A stretch of 64,000 nt of DNA from Membranihabitans marinus (lineage in GTDB: Bacteria; Bacteroidota; Bacteroidia; Chitinophagales; Saprospiraceae): contig NZ_JAHVHU010000019.1 of assembly GCF_019802045.1 (NCBI RefSeq), positions 1 to 64,000 of the forward strand, written 5' to 3'. The notes under the pieces were generated by a model, which saw nothing but the letters and a program-made list of their open reading frames with translations, ran no database searches and was not told the DNA's origin. Shown here piece after piece: positions 1 to 9,036 of the stretch (positions within the stretch are counted from its first letter, which is position 1; each line of letters begins with the position of its first letter). The position numbers and the translations under genes were made by a program.

Positions 1-267
1 GATTCCGGATTTGCCTTGTACCAAAACACACCAAACCCCTATGCGGGTCAGACTGTGATTGGATTTAAATTGCCTGAAGCATCCAAAGCGACCTTGAGCG
101 TGTACGATGTAACTGGTAAGGTGTTGAAAATCGTAGAAGGTGAATACAGCGAAGGCTACAACGAAGTAGCGCTAAAAAGTTCAGATCTTAGTGTGACCGG
201 CGTATTGTATTATCAATTAGATACCAAAACATATACAGCGACTAAGAAGATGATCGTGATTGAGTAA
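1..267 (+). CDS. C-terminal end of a T9SS type A sorting domain protein (partial)
   Basis: The reading frame is open from the first base and stops at 265-267, so this is the 3' end of a gene that begins upstream of the window. The visible 88 residues are a typical type A sorting domain of the type IX secretion system: an YQNTPNP motif at the start, a VIGFKLPEA strand, a VYDVTGKVLK strand, and a final GVLYYQLDTKTYTATKKMIV block. In this family the domain directs the exported protein across the outer membrane and is then cleaved, usually with attachment to the surface. The cargo part of the protein is outside the window, so its function cannot be stated. A clear terminator follows at 311-344. 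Confidence 0.9.
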   Translation, partial: DSGFALYQNTPNPYAGQTVIGFKLPEASKATLSVYDVTGKVLKIVEGEYSEGYNEVALKSSDLSVTGVLYYQLDTKTYTATKKMIVIE

Positions 268-310
268 CTGGTTGTATTTGCGAATAGCGTAAATACATCG
301 AATGGTTAAG

Positions 311-344
311 ACCTCCGGAAAGCTAAATTTCCGGAGGTTTTTTT
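311..344 (+). terminator. Rho-independent terminator after the T9SS cargo gene
   Basis: Perfect 11-bp inverted repeat: acctccggaaa at 311-321 pairs with tttccggaggt at 328-338, with a 6-nt loop, followed at once by a run of T. It lies 44 bases after the stop codon of the preceding gene and before the ileS promoter. Confidence 0.9.
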
Positions 345-402
345 GTACATGGAATTTCACAGATCCCCCGGGTGTAGAAATTAATTTGTATAGCTTTTCT
401 TG

Positions 403-410
403 TATCTTTG
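403..410 (+). promoter_or_regulatory. Bacteroidota -7 box upstream of ileS
   Basis: TATCTTTG matches the Bacteroidota -7 consensus TAnnTTTG exactly. A TTTG at 385-388 could be the -33 element, but the 14-nt spacing is shorter than usual. The box includes the TTG that could otherwise be read as an ileS start, which argues for the ATG at 432. Confidence 0.6.
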
Positions 411-431
411 CATTTCGAAAAATGGAAATAT

Positions 432-3400
432 ATGTACAGCGAGTATGATCATCTTAATCTGCCAAAAATAGATCAGGCGATTTTGGAGTTTTGGGAGAAG
501 GAAGAAATATTTGATAAAAGTGTAGAAGGCCGGGATCCGGACAACGCTTTTGTTTTTTATGAGGGCCCCCCTTCAGCCAATGGAAAGCCTGGGATACATC
601 ATGTAATGGCTCGGGCCATCAAAGATATTATTTGTCGATACCACTCCATGAAGGGCAAGCGAGTAGAACGAAAGGGAGGCTGGGATACCCATGGATTGCC
701 GGTAGAACTTCAGGTGGAGAAAGAATTGGGGATTACCAAGGATGACATCGGCAACAAGATTTCTGTGGCAGCATATAATGCGCATTGCCGTGAAACCGTC
801 ATGAAGTACAAGAGCGTATGGGATGACTTGACTGTCAAAATGGGTTATTGGGTTGATCTGGATGACCCATACATCACGTTTAAGAACGAATACATCGAAA
901 CGGTCTGGTATCTTCTTAAGAAGTTTTACACGAAAAACCTCTTGTATAAAGGCTATACGATACAACCTTATAGTCCAGGAGCAGGAACAGGGTTATCCAC
1001 CCATGAGCTCAACATGCCGGGAGCGTATCGGGATGTGACCGATACGACGGTTGTGGCTCAGTTTCAAGTGGTCCGGGATGATACATCGGATTTTTTATGG
1101 GATGACATGGAGGACCGTACCGATTTGTATTTATTGGCGTGGACTACCACACCGTGGACGCTTCCTTCCAATACTGCATTGGCTGTTGGACCCGCTATCA
1201 ATTATGTCAGGATCCGAACGATGAATCCCTATACCGGAATTCCAATCCGGGTGATTCTGGCCGAAAGTTTGATTTCAAAATGGTTTGACCCGGCCGGGGA
1301 GCATGGTGATTTTGGGGGTTATAAGGCTGGTGATAAAACCGTCCCCTGGGTTAGGGAGGCGGAGTGGAAAGGATCAGAATTAGATGGGGTGCGTTACGAA
1401 CAGTTATTGCCCTACCTCCAACCTGATGACGGAGATGCTTTTCGGGTGTTGGTCGATGCTTTTGTGACCACAGAAGATGGCACCGGCGTGGTCCATCTGG
1501 CACCCTCTTTTGGTGCCGATGACCGTCGGGTAGCACAGAAATATGGAATAGGCTCCTTAACCATGGTAGATAAGAAAGGGAAATTTGTGGAGGAAGCTGG
1601 CGAATTTGCGGGCCGATATGTAAAGGATTATCAGGATGAAGGCGATCAATTCACCGCGGTGGATATTGATATTGCGGTTAAATTGAAAAAAGAAAATAAA
1701 GCATTTAATATCCAGAAGTATGTACACAGCTATCCGCATTGTTGGCGTACCGATAAGCCTATTTTGTATTATCCGCTTGATTCATGGTTTATCCGATCAA
1801 CAGCGATGAAGGAGCGCTTGGTCGAATTGAATAAGACCATTAATTGGAAACCAGCATCGACCGGCGAAGGACGATTTGGGAACTGGCTTGAAAATTTGCA
1901 AGATTGGAACTTATCGAGGTCTCGTTTTTGGGGGATTCCGTTGCCCATCTGGCGGACTGCCGATGGATCGGAAGAAAAGTGCATTGGCAGCATCGAAGAA
2001 TTGGACAAAGAAATAGCGGTAGCGAACGAGTCTCTGGGATTAGAACAAAGCGTTCCGGAGGATCTTCACCGTCCTTATATTGATGAAATTGTGTTGGTAT
2101 CAGAAAGTGGTGAGCCCATGAAAAGAGAGACCGACTTGATCGATGTTTGGTTCGATAGTGGATCGATGCCCTATGCCCAATGGCACTATCCATTTGAAAA
2201 TGAGGAAAAATTTAAAGAGAATTATCCGGCTGACTTTATCTCCGAAGGGGTAGATCAGACCCGGGGGTGGTTTTTTACCTTGCATGCTATAGCGGGAATG
2301 CTGTTTGATAGTGTGGCTTTTAAAAATGTCATTTCAACCGGTCTTGTGTTGGACAAAAATGGTCAGAAGATGTCCAAGCGTCACGGTAATGCGATAGATC
2401 CATTTAAGACCCTTTCGGAAAAAGGTGCTGACGCCACACGATGGTACATGATTTCCAATGCCCAGCCGTGGGACAATCTGAAGTTTGATCTCGCCGGAAT
2501 CGATGAAGTTAGCCGTAAATTCTTCGGAACGCTTTATAACACGTACTCCTTTTTTGCCTTGTATGCGAATATTGATAAATTTAAATACGAGGAGCCTGAT
2601 ATGACGTGGGAAGAGCGTCCTGAAATAGACCGATGGATATTGTCCAGTTTGCATACGTTAACCAAAGAAGTAGATGAGCTATTCGGAGCCTACGAGCCGA
2701 TGCAGGCAGCCCGTAAAATCATGTATTTCGTGGATGATCAATTGTCCAATTGGTACGTCCGGTTGTGTCGACGACGATTTTGGAAAGGAGAATATGGGGC
2801 GGATAAGATCGCTGCGTACCAGACTTTGTATGAGTGTCTGACGACGACTGCAAAGCTGATCGCACCGATAGCTCCGTTTTTTGGCGAATGGTTGTATAAG
2901 AATTTGAATGATGTGAGTCAGCTGGAGCCGTATGAATCGGTTCATCTCAGTCTGATGCCTACGGTAAAGGAGGACCAGATCGACCAAGCCCTCGAAGAAC
3001 GAATGGGCTACGCCAAGCGAATCAGCTCCCTGGGACTTTCACTGAGAAAGAAAGAGCAAATCCGGGTTCGTCAACCGTTGCAAAAAATTATTCTGCCAGT
3101 TCTCGATCCACGTTTTGAAGCACAAGTGCGCGCGGTGGAAGACCTTATTTTGGCAGAGATCAATGTCAAACAAATCCAATATGTGACGGATACTTCCGGA
3201 ATAATAAAGAAAAGTATCAGGCCTAATTTTAAAACCCTGGGGCGGCGTATGGGAAAAAACATGAAAGCGGCCGCCGCTTTAATTAATCAGTTGGGGCAAG
3301 AAGAGATTGCAGAAATTGAAAAGTCAGGCGGGTATCAGCTTCAGATTGATGGAGAGGACTATGCATTGACATTAGAAGATTTTATCATCGGATCGGAAGA

Positions 3401-3728
3401 TATAGAAGGGTGGATGGTCGCCAAAGACGATGAAATCACCGTCGCTTTGGACATTCAACTTAGCAGCGACTTGATGGCTGAAGGAATTGCCCGTGAGCTG
3501 GTCAATAGAATTCAAAACTTAAGGAAAGAGGCCGAGTATGAAGTTACGGACCGTATTGAAGTAGAGATGAGTCGCAATGCAACCGTACTTCCGGCAGTAG
3601 AAAAATTTTCGGCCTACATCAAAGAAGAAGTTTTGGCTGATGAGTTGATCATCACAGAAAATCTGGAAGGTCAGGAAGTAGAGTTAATCGATGGAGAGAA
3701 AATTAAAATTTTGCTACACAAGAATTAA
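432..3728 (+). CDS. ileS: Isoleucyl-tRNA synthetase
   Basis: Cytoplasmic class I aminoacyl-tRNA synthetase that charges tRNA-Ile; 1098 residues. The HIGH-type signature appears as GIHH (residues 54-57) inside GPPSANGKPGIHH, followed by a GGWDTHGLPVE block. The KMSKR signature is intact at residues 646-650. Between them lies the editing domain (TTTPWTLPSNTA near its start), and after KMSKR the anticodon-binding domain (WDNLKFD, then RIL/YVRLCRRRFW). It is longer than the E. coli enzyme (938 residues), as is usual in Bacteroidota, mainly in the C-terminal region. A longer frame begins at a TTG (408), but that codon lies inside the promoter -7 box, so I chose the ATG at 432. recO follows after 4 bp, suggesting cotranscription. 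Confidence 0.97.
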   Translation: MYSEYDHLNLPKIDQAILEFWEKEEIFDKSVEGRDPDNAFVFYEGPPSANGKPGIHHVMARAIKDIICRYHSMKGKRVERKGGWDTHGLPVELQVEKELGITKDDIGNKISVAAYNAHCRETVMKYKSVWDDLTVKMGYWVDLDDPYITFKNEYIETVWYLLKKFYTKNLLYKGYTIQPYSPGAGTGLSTHELNMPGAYRDVTDTTVVAQFQVVRDDTSDFLWDDMEDRTDLYLLAWTTTPWTLPSNTALAVGPAINYVRIRTMNPYTGIPIRVILAESLISKWFDPAGEHGDFGGYKAGDKTVPWVREAEWKGSELDGVRYEQLLPYLQPDDGDAFRVLVDAFVTTEDGTGVVHLAPSFGADDRRVAQKYGIGSLTMVDKKGKFVEEAGEFAGRYVKDYQDEGDQFTAVDIDIAVKLKKENKAFNIQKYVHSYPHCWRTDKPILYYPLDSWFIRSTAMKERLVELNKTINWKPASTGEGRFGNWLENLQDWNLSRSRFWGIPLPIWRTADGSEEKCIGSIEELDKEIAVANESLGLEQSVPEDLHRPYIDEIVLVSESGEPMKRETDLIDVWFDSGSMPYAQWHYPFENEEKFKENYPADFISEGVDQTRGWFFTLHAIAGMLFDSVAFKNVISTGLVLDKNGQKMSKRHGNAIDPFKTLSEKGADATRWYMISNAQPWDNLKFDLAGIDEVSRKFFGTLYNTYSFFALYANIDKFKYEEPDMTWEERPEIDRWILSSLHTLTKEVDELFGAYEPMQAARKIMYFVDDQLSNWYVRLCRRRFWKGEYGADKIAAYQTLYECLTTTAKLIAPIAPFFGEWLYKNLNDVSQLEPYESVHLSLMPTVKEDQIDQALEERMGYAKRISSLGLSLRKKEQIRVRQPLQKIILPVLDPRFEAQVRAVEDLILAEINVKQIQYVTDTSGIIKKSIRPNFKTLGRRMGKNMKAAAALINQLGQEEIAEIEKSGGYQLQIDGEDYALTLEDFIIGSEDIEGWMVAKDDEITVALDIQLSSDLMAEGIARELVNRIQNLRKEAEYEVTDRIEVEMSRNATVLPAVEKFSAYIKEEVLADELIITENLEGQEVELIDGEKIKILLHKN

Positions 3729-3732
3729 CTAG

Positions 3733-4458
3733 ATGTCACGGATAGTCCAGTCCAGCGGAGTAGTGATCCGCCGAATGAATTACGGTGAATCCAGTATGAT
3801 CGTGGATATCTATACGGAGACGCATGGCTTATCGGGGTTTATCATATCCGGTGTACGCAAATCCAAACCGAAAATTTCACCCGTGGTGTTTACACCCGGC
3901 TATCAATTGTCCCTGGTGTTCTATGAGCGGGATCCGCATCAACTATGGCGCATCAAGGAGGCCAGTATCGAACAACAGCTTGAAAGGACACCTTTTGACA
4001 TTATCCGCGGCAACACAGCATTGTGCATGTGCGAAGTGATCAAAAAGATCGTACATCCTTATGACCCAAATTCTTCCTTGTATTATTTACTGACGACATA
4101 CTTTCTGGCATTGGACCAGATCGAGAAGTCCGGGAATTTGTTTATGCATTTTTTGGTGCAGATGTCCATTCAAATGGGGTTCGGGCCCAAAGAACCGGAA
4201 TTGAAAGGAATGGTGTTCTTTGATCTAAAATCCGGACACTTTCTGAAGGAAGAGCCATCACATCCTCTGGTTTTGGGGCCTGAAATCAGCGCATTGCTTC
4301 AACGTATTCTTCAAATCGATATCGATGAATTGTCTTCTATTTCAATGGAACGGTCCCACCGGCAACAATTGACAGATGGCCTGATTGATTATATCAGATA
4401 TCATAGTCACGCAAACCAGGAGATCAAGTCTTACGATTTACTGAAGAAGATCTGGTAG
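3733..4458 (+). CDS. recO: DNA repair protein RecO
   Basis: Recombination mediator of the RecFOR pathway; it anneals single strands and helps load RecA on SSB-coated gaps. 241 residues, the family's usual size. The N-terminal OB-fold is recognisable (SSGVVIRRMNYGESSMIVDIYTE followed by SGFIISGVRKSKPK), and the rest is the helical domain. The four-cysteine zinc motif found in many bacterial RecO proteins is absent; I see only the paired cysteines of LCMCEV. It starts 4 bp after ileS, so the two are probably cotranscribed, and it is convergent with the GHMP kinase gene 25 bp downstream. Confidence 0.93.
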   Translation: MSRIVQSSGVVIRRMNYGESSMIVDIYTETHGLSGFIISGVRKSKPKISPVVFTPGYQLSLVFYERDPHQLWRIKEASIEQQLERTPFDIIRGNTALCMCEVIKKIVHPYDPNSSLYYLLTTYFLALDQIEKSGNLFMHFLVQMSIQMGFGPKEPELKGMVFFDLKSGHFLKEEPSHPLVLGPEISALLQRILQIDIDELSSISMERSHRQQLTDGLIDYIRYHSHANQEIKSYDLLKKIW

Positions 4459-4483
4459 CAATTCGCAATCTGCTGTATGCCAC

Positions 4484-5305
4484 CTAAAAATGAATCTTCA
4501 GGAAAAAACCGCCACCACCGGCACCAAGCATTTTAAAAGCTGAGTTTTCTTCTTGCCTGTTTTGATCCCAGCGTTCTTTGATATTTTCCGGGATCCAATC
4601 AGCAAATAAGAAGAATTGATTTTCTGAAAACGTATTGAGCAAGTTTTCAGCAATTCTTTGTTCATTTTTGATAATGGCTTCGACCAGCTTATTGTTGACT
4701 TTTGTCAGTGTGTCGACTTTGCTCGCAAAGTCCTTGTCTTCTTTTATCCGGGTCAAAAAACGGTCAACGCCCGCTCCATCCTGGCGTTCTGTTTCACTAT
4801 CCACCAATTCTATCCGCCAGTTATCCAGACACGGTAGGGTGGAATTAACGATCACGGACTGGTTGTTCTTACGTAGAATGGGTTGATTAAAATAGATGGG
4901 AAGCGGATCAAAGCCCGAACTTTTACCATGCATATAATGCTCCATTGAGGCGAATACCTCCTGCAATTCATCCATAGTTACTTCGCTGTCCTTTTTGATT
5001 TTATACCGATCATATAGGGCCGCTACAATGGATGCAGAACTCCCCAGACCTTTGTGCTGAGGAAGATTTGACTCGAGATGCCATCCGGCATGCACGTGTT
5101 TTTCGAGTCTGGTTAAATTCAGGTATTCAGCCAAACTATCGATCTGCTTAAGGTATTGCAGGTAATCGATCAGATCTTTATCGGTGTTGTTTTTATTTTC
5201 CCATCGAGTATGATATCGATTATCCGGTAAAGCCAGTGCAGCTCCTTGCTGCAGAACCAGATATTCTCCGAACAATAAAAGTTTTCCGGGAAAGGTGTGT
5301 CGCAT
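4484..5305 (-). CDS. GHMP-family kinase, mevalonate kinase-like
   Basis: 273-residue small-molecule kinase of the GHMP superfamily. The N-terminal motif FPGKLLLFGEYLVL, the phosphate-binding glycine loop HKGLGSSASIVAALYDRY (the GLGSSAS core) and the C-terminal LGAGGGGFFLKI motif are all present. The HGKSSGFDPLPIYFNQPIL stretch resembles the mevalonate-kinase-like branch common in Bacteroidota. Within that family the likely reaction is ATP-dependent phosphorylation of mevalonate or a related alcohol for isoprenoid synthesis, but no other mevalonate-pathway gene is adjacent, so the substrate is inferred. The gene is transcribed divergently from mfd, with about 180 bp between the two starts. Confidence 0.82.
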   Translation of the reverse strand: MRHTFPGKLLLFGEYLVLQQGAALALPDNRYHTRWENKNNTDKDLIDYLQYLKQIDSLAEYLNLTRLEKHVHAGWHLESNLPQHKGLGSSASIVAALYDRYKIKKDSEVTMDELQEVFASMEHYMHGKSSGFDPLPIYFNQPILRKNNQSVIVNSTLPCLDNWRIELVDSETERQDGAGVDRFLTRIKEDKDFASKVDTLTKVNNKLVEAIIKNEQRIAENLLNTFSENQFFLFADWIPENIKERWDQNRQEENSAFKMLGAGGGGFFLKIHF

Positions 5306-5427
5306 ATTAATTCAGGTTTTTCATGCGCAAAATAGGCACTTCAATTCATTTATCCATCATTCCGACCTTCTTTTCCGCTGTGTAGGTGTAGAAAGATGTG
5401 AATTGGGTATATAAGGTCACTTTTCTT

Positions 5428-5435
5428 TACCTTTG
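5428..5435 (+). promoter_or_regulatory. Bacteroidota -7 box upstream of mfd
   Basis: TACCTTTG matches TAnnTTTG exactly. The expected transcription start is about 40-45 nt before the proposed TTG start of mfd. A weak ATTG at 5402-5405 could serve as the -33 region (22-nt spacing). Confidence 0.55.
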
Positions 5436-5484
5436 TGAAGGACCGAAAAAATGAATGGGGGTTTTTGGTCTCCATTAATTTCGG

Positions 5485-8400
5485 TTGAACTATTTGGAAA
5501 TAGTTGGGTTTTATGACCCATTTAGACAAGCATCAGGATTGGAGAATTTAGAACAATTTATAAATATTTATCGTAAAAGTGAGGTCGTTCAAAAGGTGAA
5601 CGATTGGGTCGCTAGTGGGGTGGTAGAGCATGTGGGGATCGAATCTGCGGCCGGTAGCAGTAAGAGTGTTTTGATCGCGGCGACCTATGAGAACCAACGC
5701 AAGCACTTTGTTATCCTTTGTGGAGATAAAGAAGAAGCAGCGTATCAATTCAATACGCTGGAAGCATTGCTGCCCGGTAAACCTATTCACTTTCTTCCGG
5801 ATAGCTTTCGTCAAGCGCAGAATTTTTCCAGAATAGATCGCAATAATCTTTTGCTCAAGACCGAAACCGCGAATCAGATATATAGTGACCGGAACCGGCA
5901 ACATATCATCGTCACCTATCCGGAAGCACTGATTGAGAAAATCGTCTCACCAGAGGTGCTTCAAAAGAATAGAATTGATCTCCATATCGGGGAGGAAATG
6001 GATGCAGACCTGCTGATGAGTGAATTAGTGGAATACGGTTACCGGCACGTTGATTTTGTGTATGAACCCGGTGAGTTTTCTATACGTGGCGGGATTGTAG
6101 ATATTTTTACGTACGGCAATGACTGGCCATATCGCGTGGAATTATTTGATACGGAAATCGAAAGCATCCGGTTGTTTGATCCGGTGAGTCAGTTGTCTCG
6201 GAAAAAAGTAGATTTTATTTCCATTGTACCCGATATTCAGGAAAAAGTAAGCGTAGAGGAATGGGCATCCTTCTTTCACTTGATCAAAAATGATGCGGTT
6301 ATCTGGAGCTTAAATCACCCCCTTTTTGTCAGTCGTCTGGAAAAGGTATACGAACTGATGGAGGAATTCCAAAAAGAAAAAGTAAAGTCAGATTATCCGG
6401 CAGATGTTATGTCGTTTTTCGATCATAAAAAGTTTTTAACTCCTGCTCACATCATCGATGAACTCGGAGGTTTTGGCGGTTTGTATTTTGAAAGTACCTA
6501 CAAGCTGGAGGTGCCATTGAGTGATCGTTTTGTTATGGGGACCAGCCCCCAGCCCAGTTTCAATAAAAACTTCACCTTGCTCATTGATGATCTGAAAAAG
6601 CATCAGAAAGAAGGATATAAGTTGTATCTCTTTACCGAAAGCGAACGGCAGTCCCGCCGACTTCATTCCATCTTTCAGGATCTGGGAGCGGGAGTGACGG
6701 TTCAGACCATTCTTATTGCATTGCATGAAGGGTACATTGATCATCAGCAAAAGCTGGTTTGTTATACCGATCATCAAATATTTCAACGTTTTCATCAGTA
6801 TAATCTGCGCAAGGGATTTACGAAGAGCAAGGCCATGACGTCACAGATGCTTCGGGAACTTCAACCCGGTGATTATGTGACACATATCGATCATGGGGTG
6901 GGTAAATATTCCGGGTTGGAAAAAATCGAGCTGAAAGGGCAAACCCAGGAGTCTCTGCGGATAGTGTATAAAAATAATGATGTACTCTATGTGAGCATCA
7001 ACTCGCTCCATAAAATAGCACGGTTTACAGGACAGGAGGGAAAGCAGCCGACGCTGAGCAAATTGGGATCGGATACCTGGAGTAAACTGAAAAACCGGAC
7101 CAAAAAGCAGATTAAAGACATTGCTTCTGAGCTGATAAAACTTTATGCCAAACGCAAAGCTTCAGAAGGATTTGCTTGCAAGCCGGATGGTTATCTCCAA
7201 AATGAACTGGAAGCAAGCTTTTTCTATGAGGATACACCCGATCAGGCACAGGCTACCATTGATGTGAAAGAGGACATGGAAAAAGAGGGTCCGATGGACC
7301 GGCTCATTTGCGGCGATGTGGGATTTGGTAAAACTGAGATTGCAATTCGTGCCGCTTTCAAAGCCGTGGTCAATGGCAAGCAAGTGGCAGTGTTGGTGCC
7401 GACAACTATTCTGGCTTTGCAGCACTACAAGACCTTCCAGGACAGGATGTCTGATTTTGGAGTGGAGATGGACTACGTGAACCGATTCAAAACTCCCAAA
7501 GAAAAGGCGGAAATATATGAGAAGTTGAAGGAAGGAAAGCTCGATATAGTCATTGGAACCCACGCTATTTTAAGTAAAAAGGTCGGATTCAAAGATCTGG
7601 GGCTTCTCATCATTGATGAAGAGCAAAAGTTTGGTGTTACCGCCAAAGAGAGGTTGCGGAATATAAAGGTGAATGTCGATACTCTGACATTGACTGCTAC
7701 ACCTATTCCGAGAACCTTGCAATTTTCGCTGATGGCAGCTCGTGACTTATCCATACTGCGAACAGCACCCCCCAATCGACAGGCTATTCATACAGAAATC
7801 CGAATCTTTAACCATGAATTGATCCGTGATTCCATATATCATGAAGTCGATCGTGGCGGCCAAGTGTTTTTTGTACACAATCGCGTCAAAGCCCTGCCTG
7901 AAATGAAGGTCTTACTTTCGAAGCTGTGTCCCGATATTGATATTGCAATGGCACATGGGCAGATGGATAGTAAGAAACTGGAAGATACCCTGGTGCGTTA
8001 TATTAATGGTGAATTTGACTTGTTACTCTGTACCAATATAATTGAAACCGGACTTGACATCCCTAATGCCAATACGATAATTATTAACAATGCTCATCAA
8101 TTTGGACTGAGTGACCTGCATCAACTGCGTGGTCGCGTCGGACGGTCCAATAAAAAAGCATTTTGCTATCTTTTTAGTCCACCGCTGTCTGTACTAACCA
8201 CGGAAGCTCGAAAACGGCTCCGAACCATTGAAGAATTTTCAGATCTCGGGTCGGGATTTGAGATAGCAATGCGTGATTTGGATATTCGAGGGGCGGGAAA
8301 CTTACTGGGAGCAGAACAGAGTGGTTTTATTTCAGAGATCGGGTATCACACGTATCAAAAAATTTTGGAAGAATCGATCCGGGAGCTGAAAGAGACAGAG

Positions 8401-8913
8401 TTTAAAGATCTTTTTAAGGATGATTTACAAAAACAGACCGAGTTTGTAACTGATGTAGTGATAGAGACGGACACTGAAATGCTTATCCCCGATACCTATG
8501 TGAACCAAATTCGTGAACGTTTGAGTTTGTATACCACGCTGGATCATCTGAACAATGAAAAAGAGCTGGAAACCTTTGCTTCGGACCTCCAAGATCGTTT
8601 TGGCCCTTATGGAGAAGAAGTTGAAAATCTATTTGAAGGACTCCGATTGCGGTGGCTGGGGAAAAAACTGGGTTTTGAACGAATTCTCTTTACAAAAAAC
8701 AAACTGCGCTGTTTCTTTCCGGCTGACCCCCAATCCGCATATTATGAATCTTCGACCTTTAGGACGCTTTTAAATCATGTCAATAAAAATCCGAAGAAAT
8801 TGAAAATGCGCGTGAAGCAATCCCGAAGCCATTTGATCTTAGTCGTAGAAAATATGAAATCCATGAAAACGGTGATTAATTTTCTGAAAGAACTTGAAAA
8901 AGTGGTCAGCTAA
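5485..8913 (+). CDS. mfd: Transcription-repair coupling factor Mfd
   Basis: Superfamily 2 translocase that removes RNA polymerase stalled at lesions and recruits UvrA; 1142 residues, the normal length. Order of domains: N-terminal UvrB-like region (residues 1-350, with EPGEFSIRGGIVDIF near 195), the RNA polymerase interaction domain (QPGDYVTHIDHGVGKYSGLE near 460), then the RecG-like motor with Walker A GDVGFGKTE near 610, a DEEQKFG box near 711, TATPIPRTL and the QLRGRVGR motif VI. The C-terminal domain that binds UvrA follows. No in-frame ATG occurs in the first 170 codons. Translation appears to begin at TTG 5485, since a TAA at 5476-5478 closes the frame upstream. It has its own promoter at 5428. 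Confidence 0.95.
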   Translation: MNYLEIVGFYDPFRQASGLENLEQFINIYRKSEVVQKVNDWVASGVVEHVGIESAAGSSKSVLIAATYENQRKHFVILCGDKEEAAYQFNTLEALLPGKPIHFLPDSFRQAQNFSRIDRNNLLLKTETANQIYSDRNRQHIIVTYPEALIEKIVSPEVLQKNRIDLHIGEEMDADLLMSELVEYGYRHVDFVYEPGEFSIRGGIVDIFTYGNDWPYRVELFDTEIESIRLFDPVSQLSRKKVDFISIVPDIQEKVSVEEWASFFHLIKNDAVIWSLNHPLFVSRLEKVYELMEEFQKEKVKSDYPADVMSFFDHKKFLTPAHIIDELGGFGGLYFESTYKLEVPLSDRFVMGTSPQPSFNKNFTLLIDDLKKHQKEGYKLYLFTESERQSRRLHSIFQDLGAGVTVQTILIALHEGYIDHQQKLVCYTDHQIFQRFHQYNLRKGFTKSKAMTSQMLRELQPGDYVTHIDHGVGKYSGLEKIELKGQTQESLRIVYKNNDVLYVSINSLHKIARFTGQEGKQPTLSKLGSDTWSKLKNRTKKQIKDIASELIKLYAKRKASEGFACKPDGYLQNELEASFFYEDTPDQAQATIDVKEDMEKEGPMDRLICGDVGFGKTEIAIRAAFKAVVNGKQVAVLVPTTILALQHYKTFQDRMSDFGVEMDYVNRFKTPKEKAEIYEKLKEGKLDIVIGTHAILSKKVGFKDLGLLIIDEEQKFGVTAKERLRNIKVNVDTLTLTATPIPRTLQFSLMAARDLSILRTAPPNRQAIHTEIRIFNHELIRDSIYHEVDRGGQVFFVHNRVKALPEMKVLLSKLCPDIDIAMAHGQMDSKKLEDTLVRYINGEFDLLLCTNIIETGLDIPNANTIIINNAHQFGLSDLHQLRGRVGRSNKKAFCYLFSPPLSVLTTEARKRLRTIEEFSDLGSGFEIAMRDLDIRGAGNLLGAEQSGFISEIGYHTYQKILEESIRELKETEFKDLFKDDLQKQTEFVTDVVIETDTEMLIPDTYVNQIRERLSLYTTLDHLNNEKELETFASDLQDRFGPYGEEVENLFEGLRLRWLGKKLGFERILFTKNKLRCFFPADPQSAYYESSTFRTLLNHVNKNPKKLKMRVKQSRSHLILVVENMKSMKTVINFLKELEKVVS

Positions 8914-8914
8914 C

Positions 8915-8961
8915 CTGAAAATGAATGGCATTCGAGCTATAATTCACCACCCTATTTTCAG
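8915..8961. terminator. Possible hairpin between the 3' ends of mfd and dnaX
   Basis: CTGAAAAT at 8915-8922 and ATTTTCAG at 8954-8961 form a perfect 8-bp inverted repeat just after the mfd stop codon. The 31-nt loop and lack of a long T run make it a weak terminator candidate. Confidence 0.25.
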
Positions 8962-9036
8962 CTTTCGTGGATGTGTGGCGCACTGGGAATGATCTCATCA
9001 TAATAGTACCACCCGGAAAAATTTCTTAGTAGATGT

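Noticed and set aside
408-431. Extension of ileS to a TTG start
   Set aside because: The TTG is part of an exact TAnnTTTG promoter box, so it would not be in the transcript; the ATG at 432 begins the conserved sequence.
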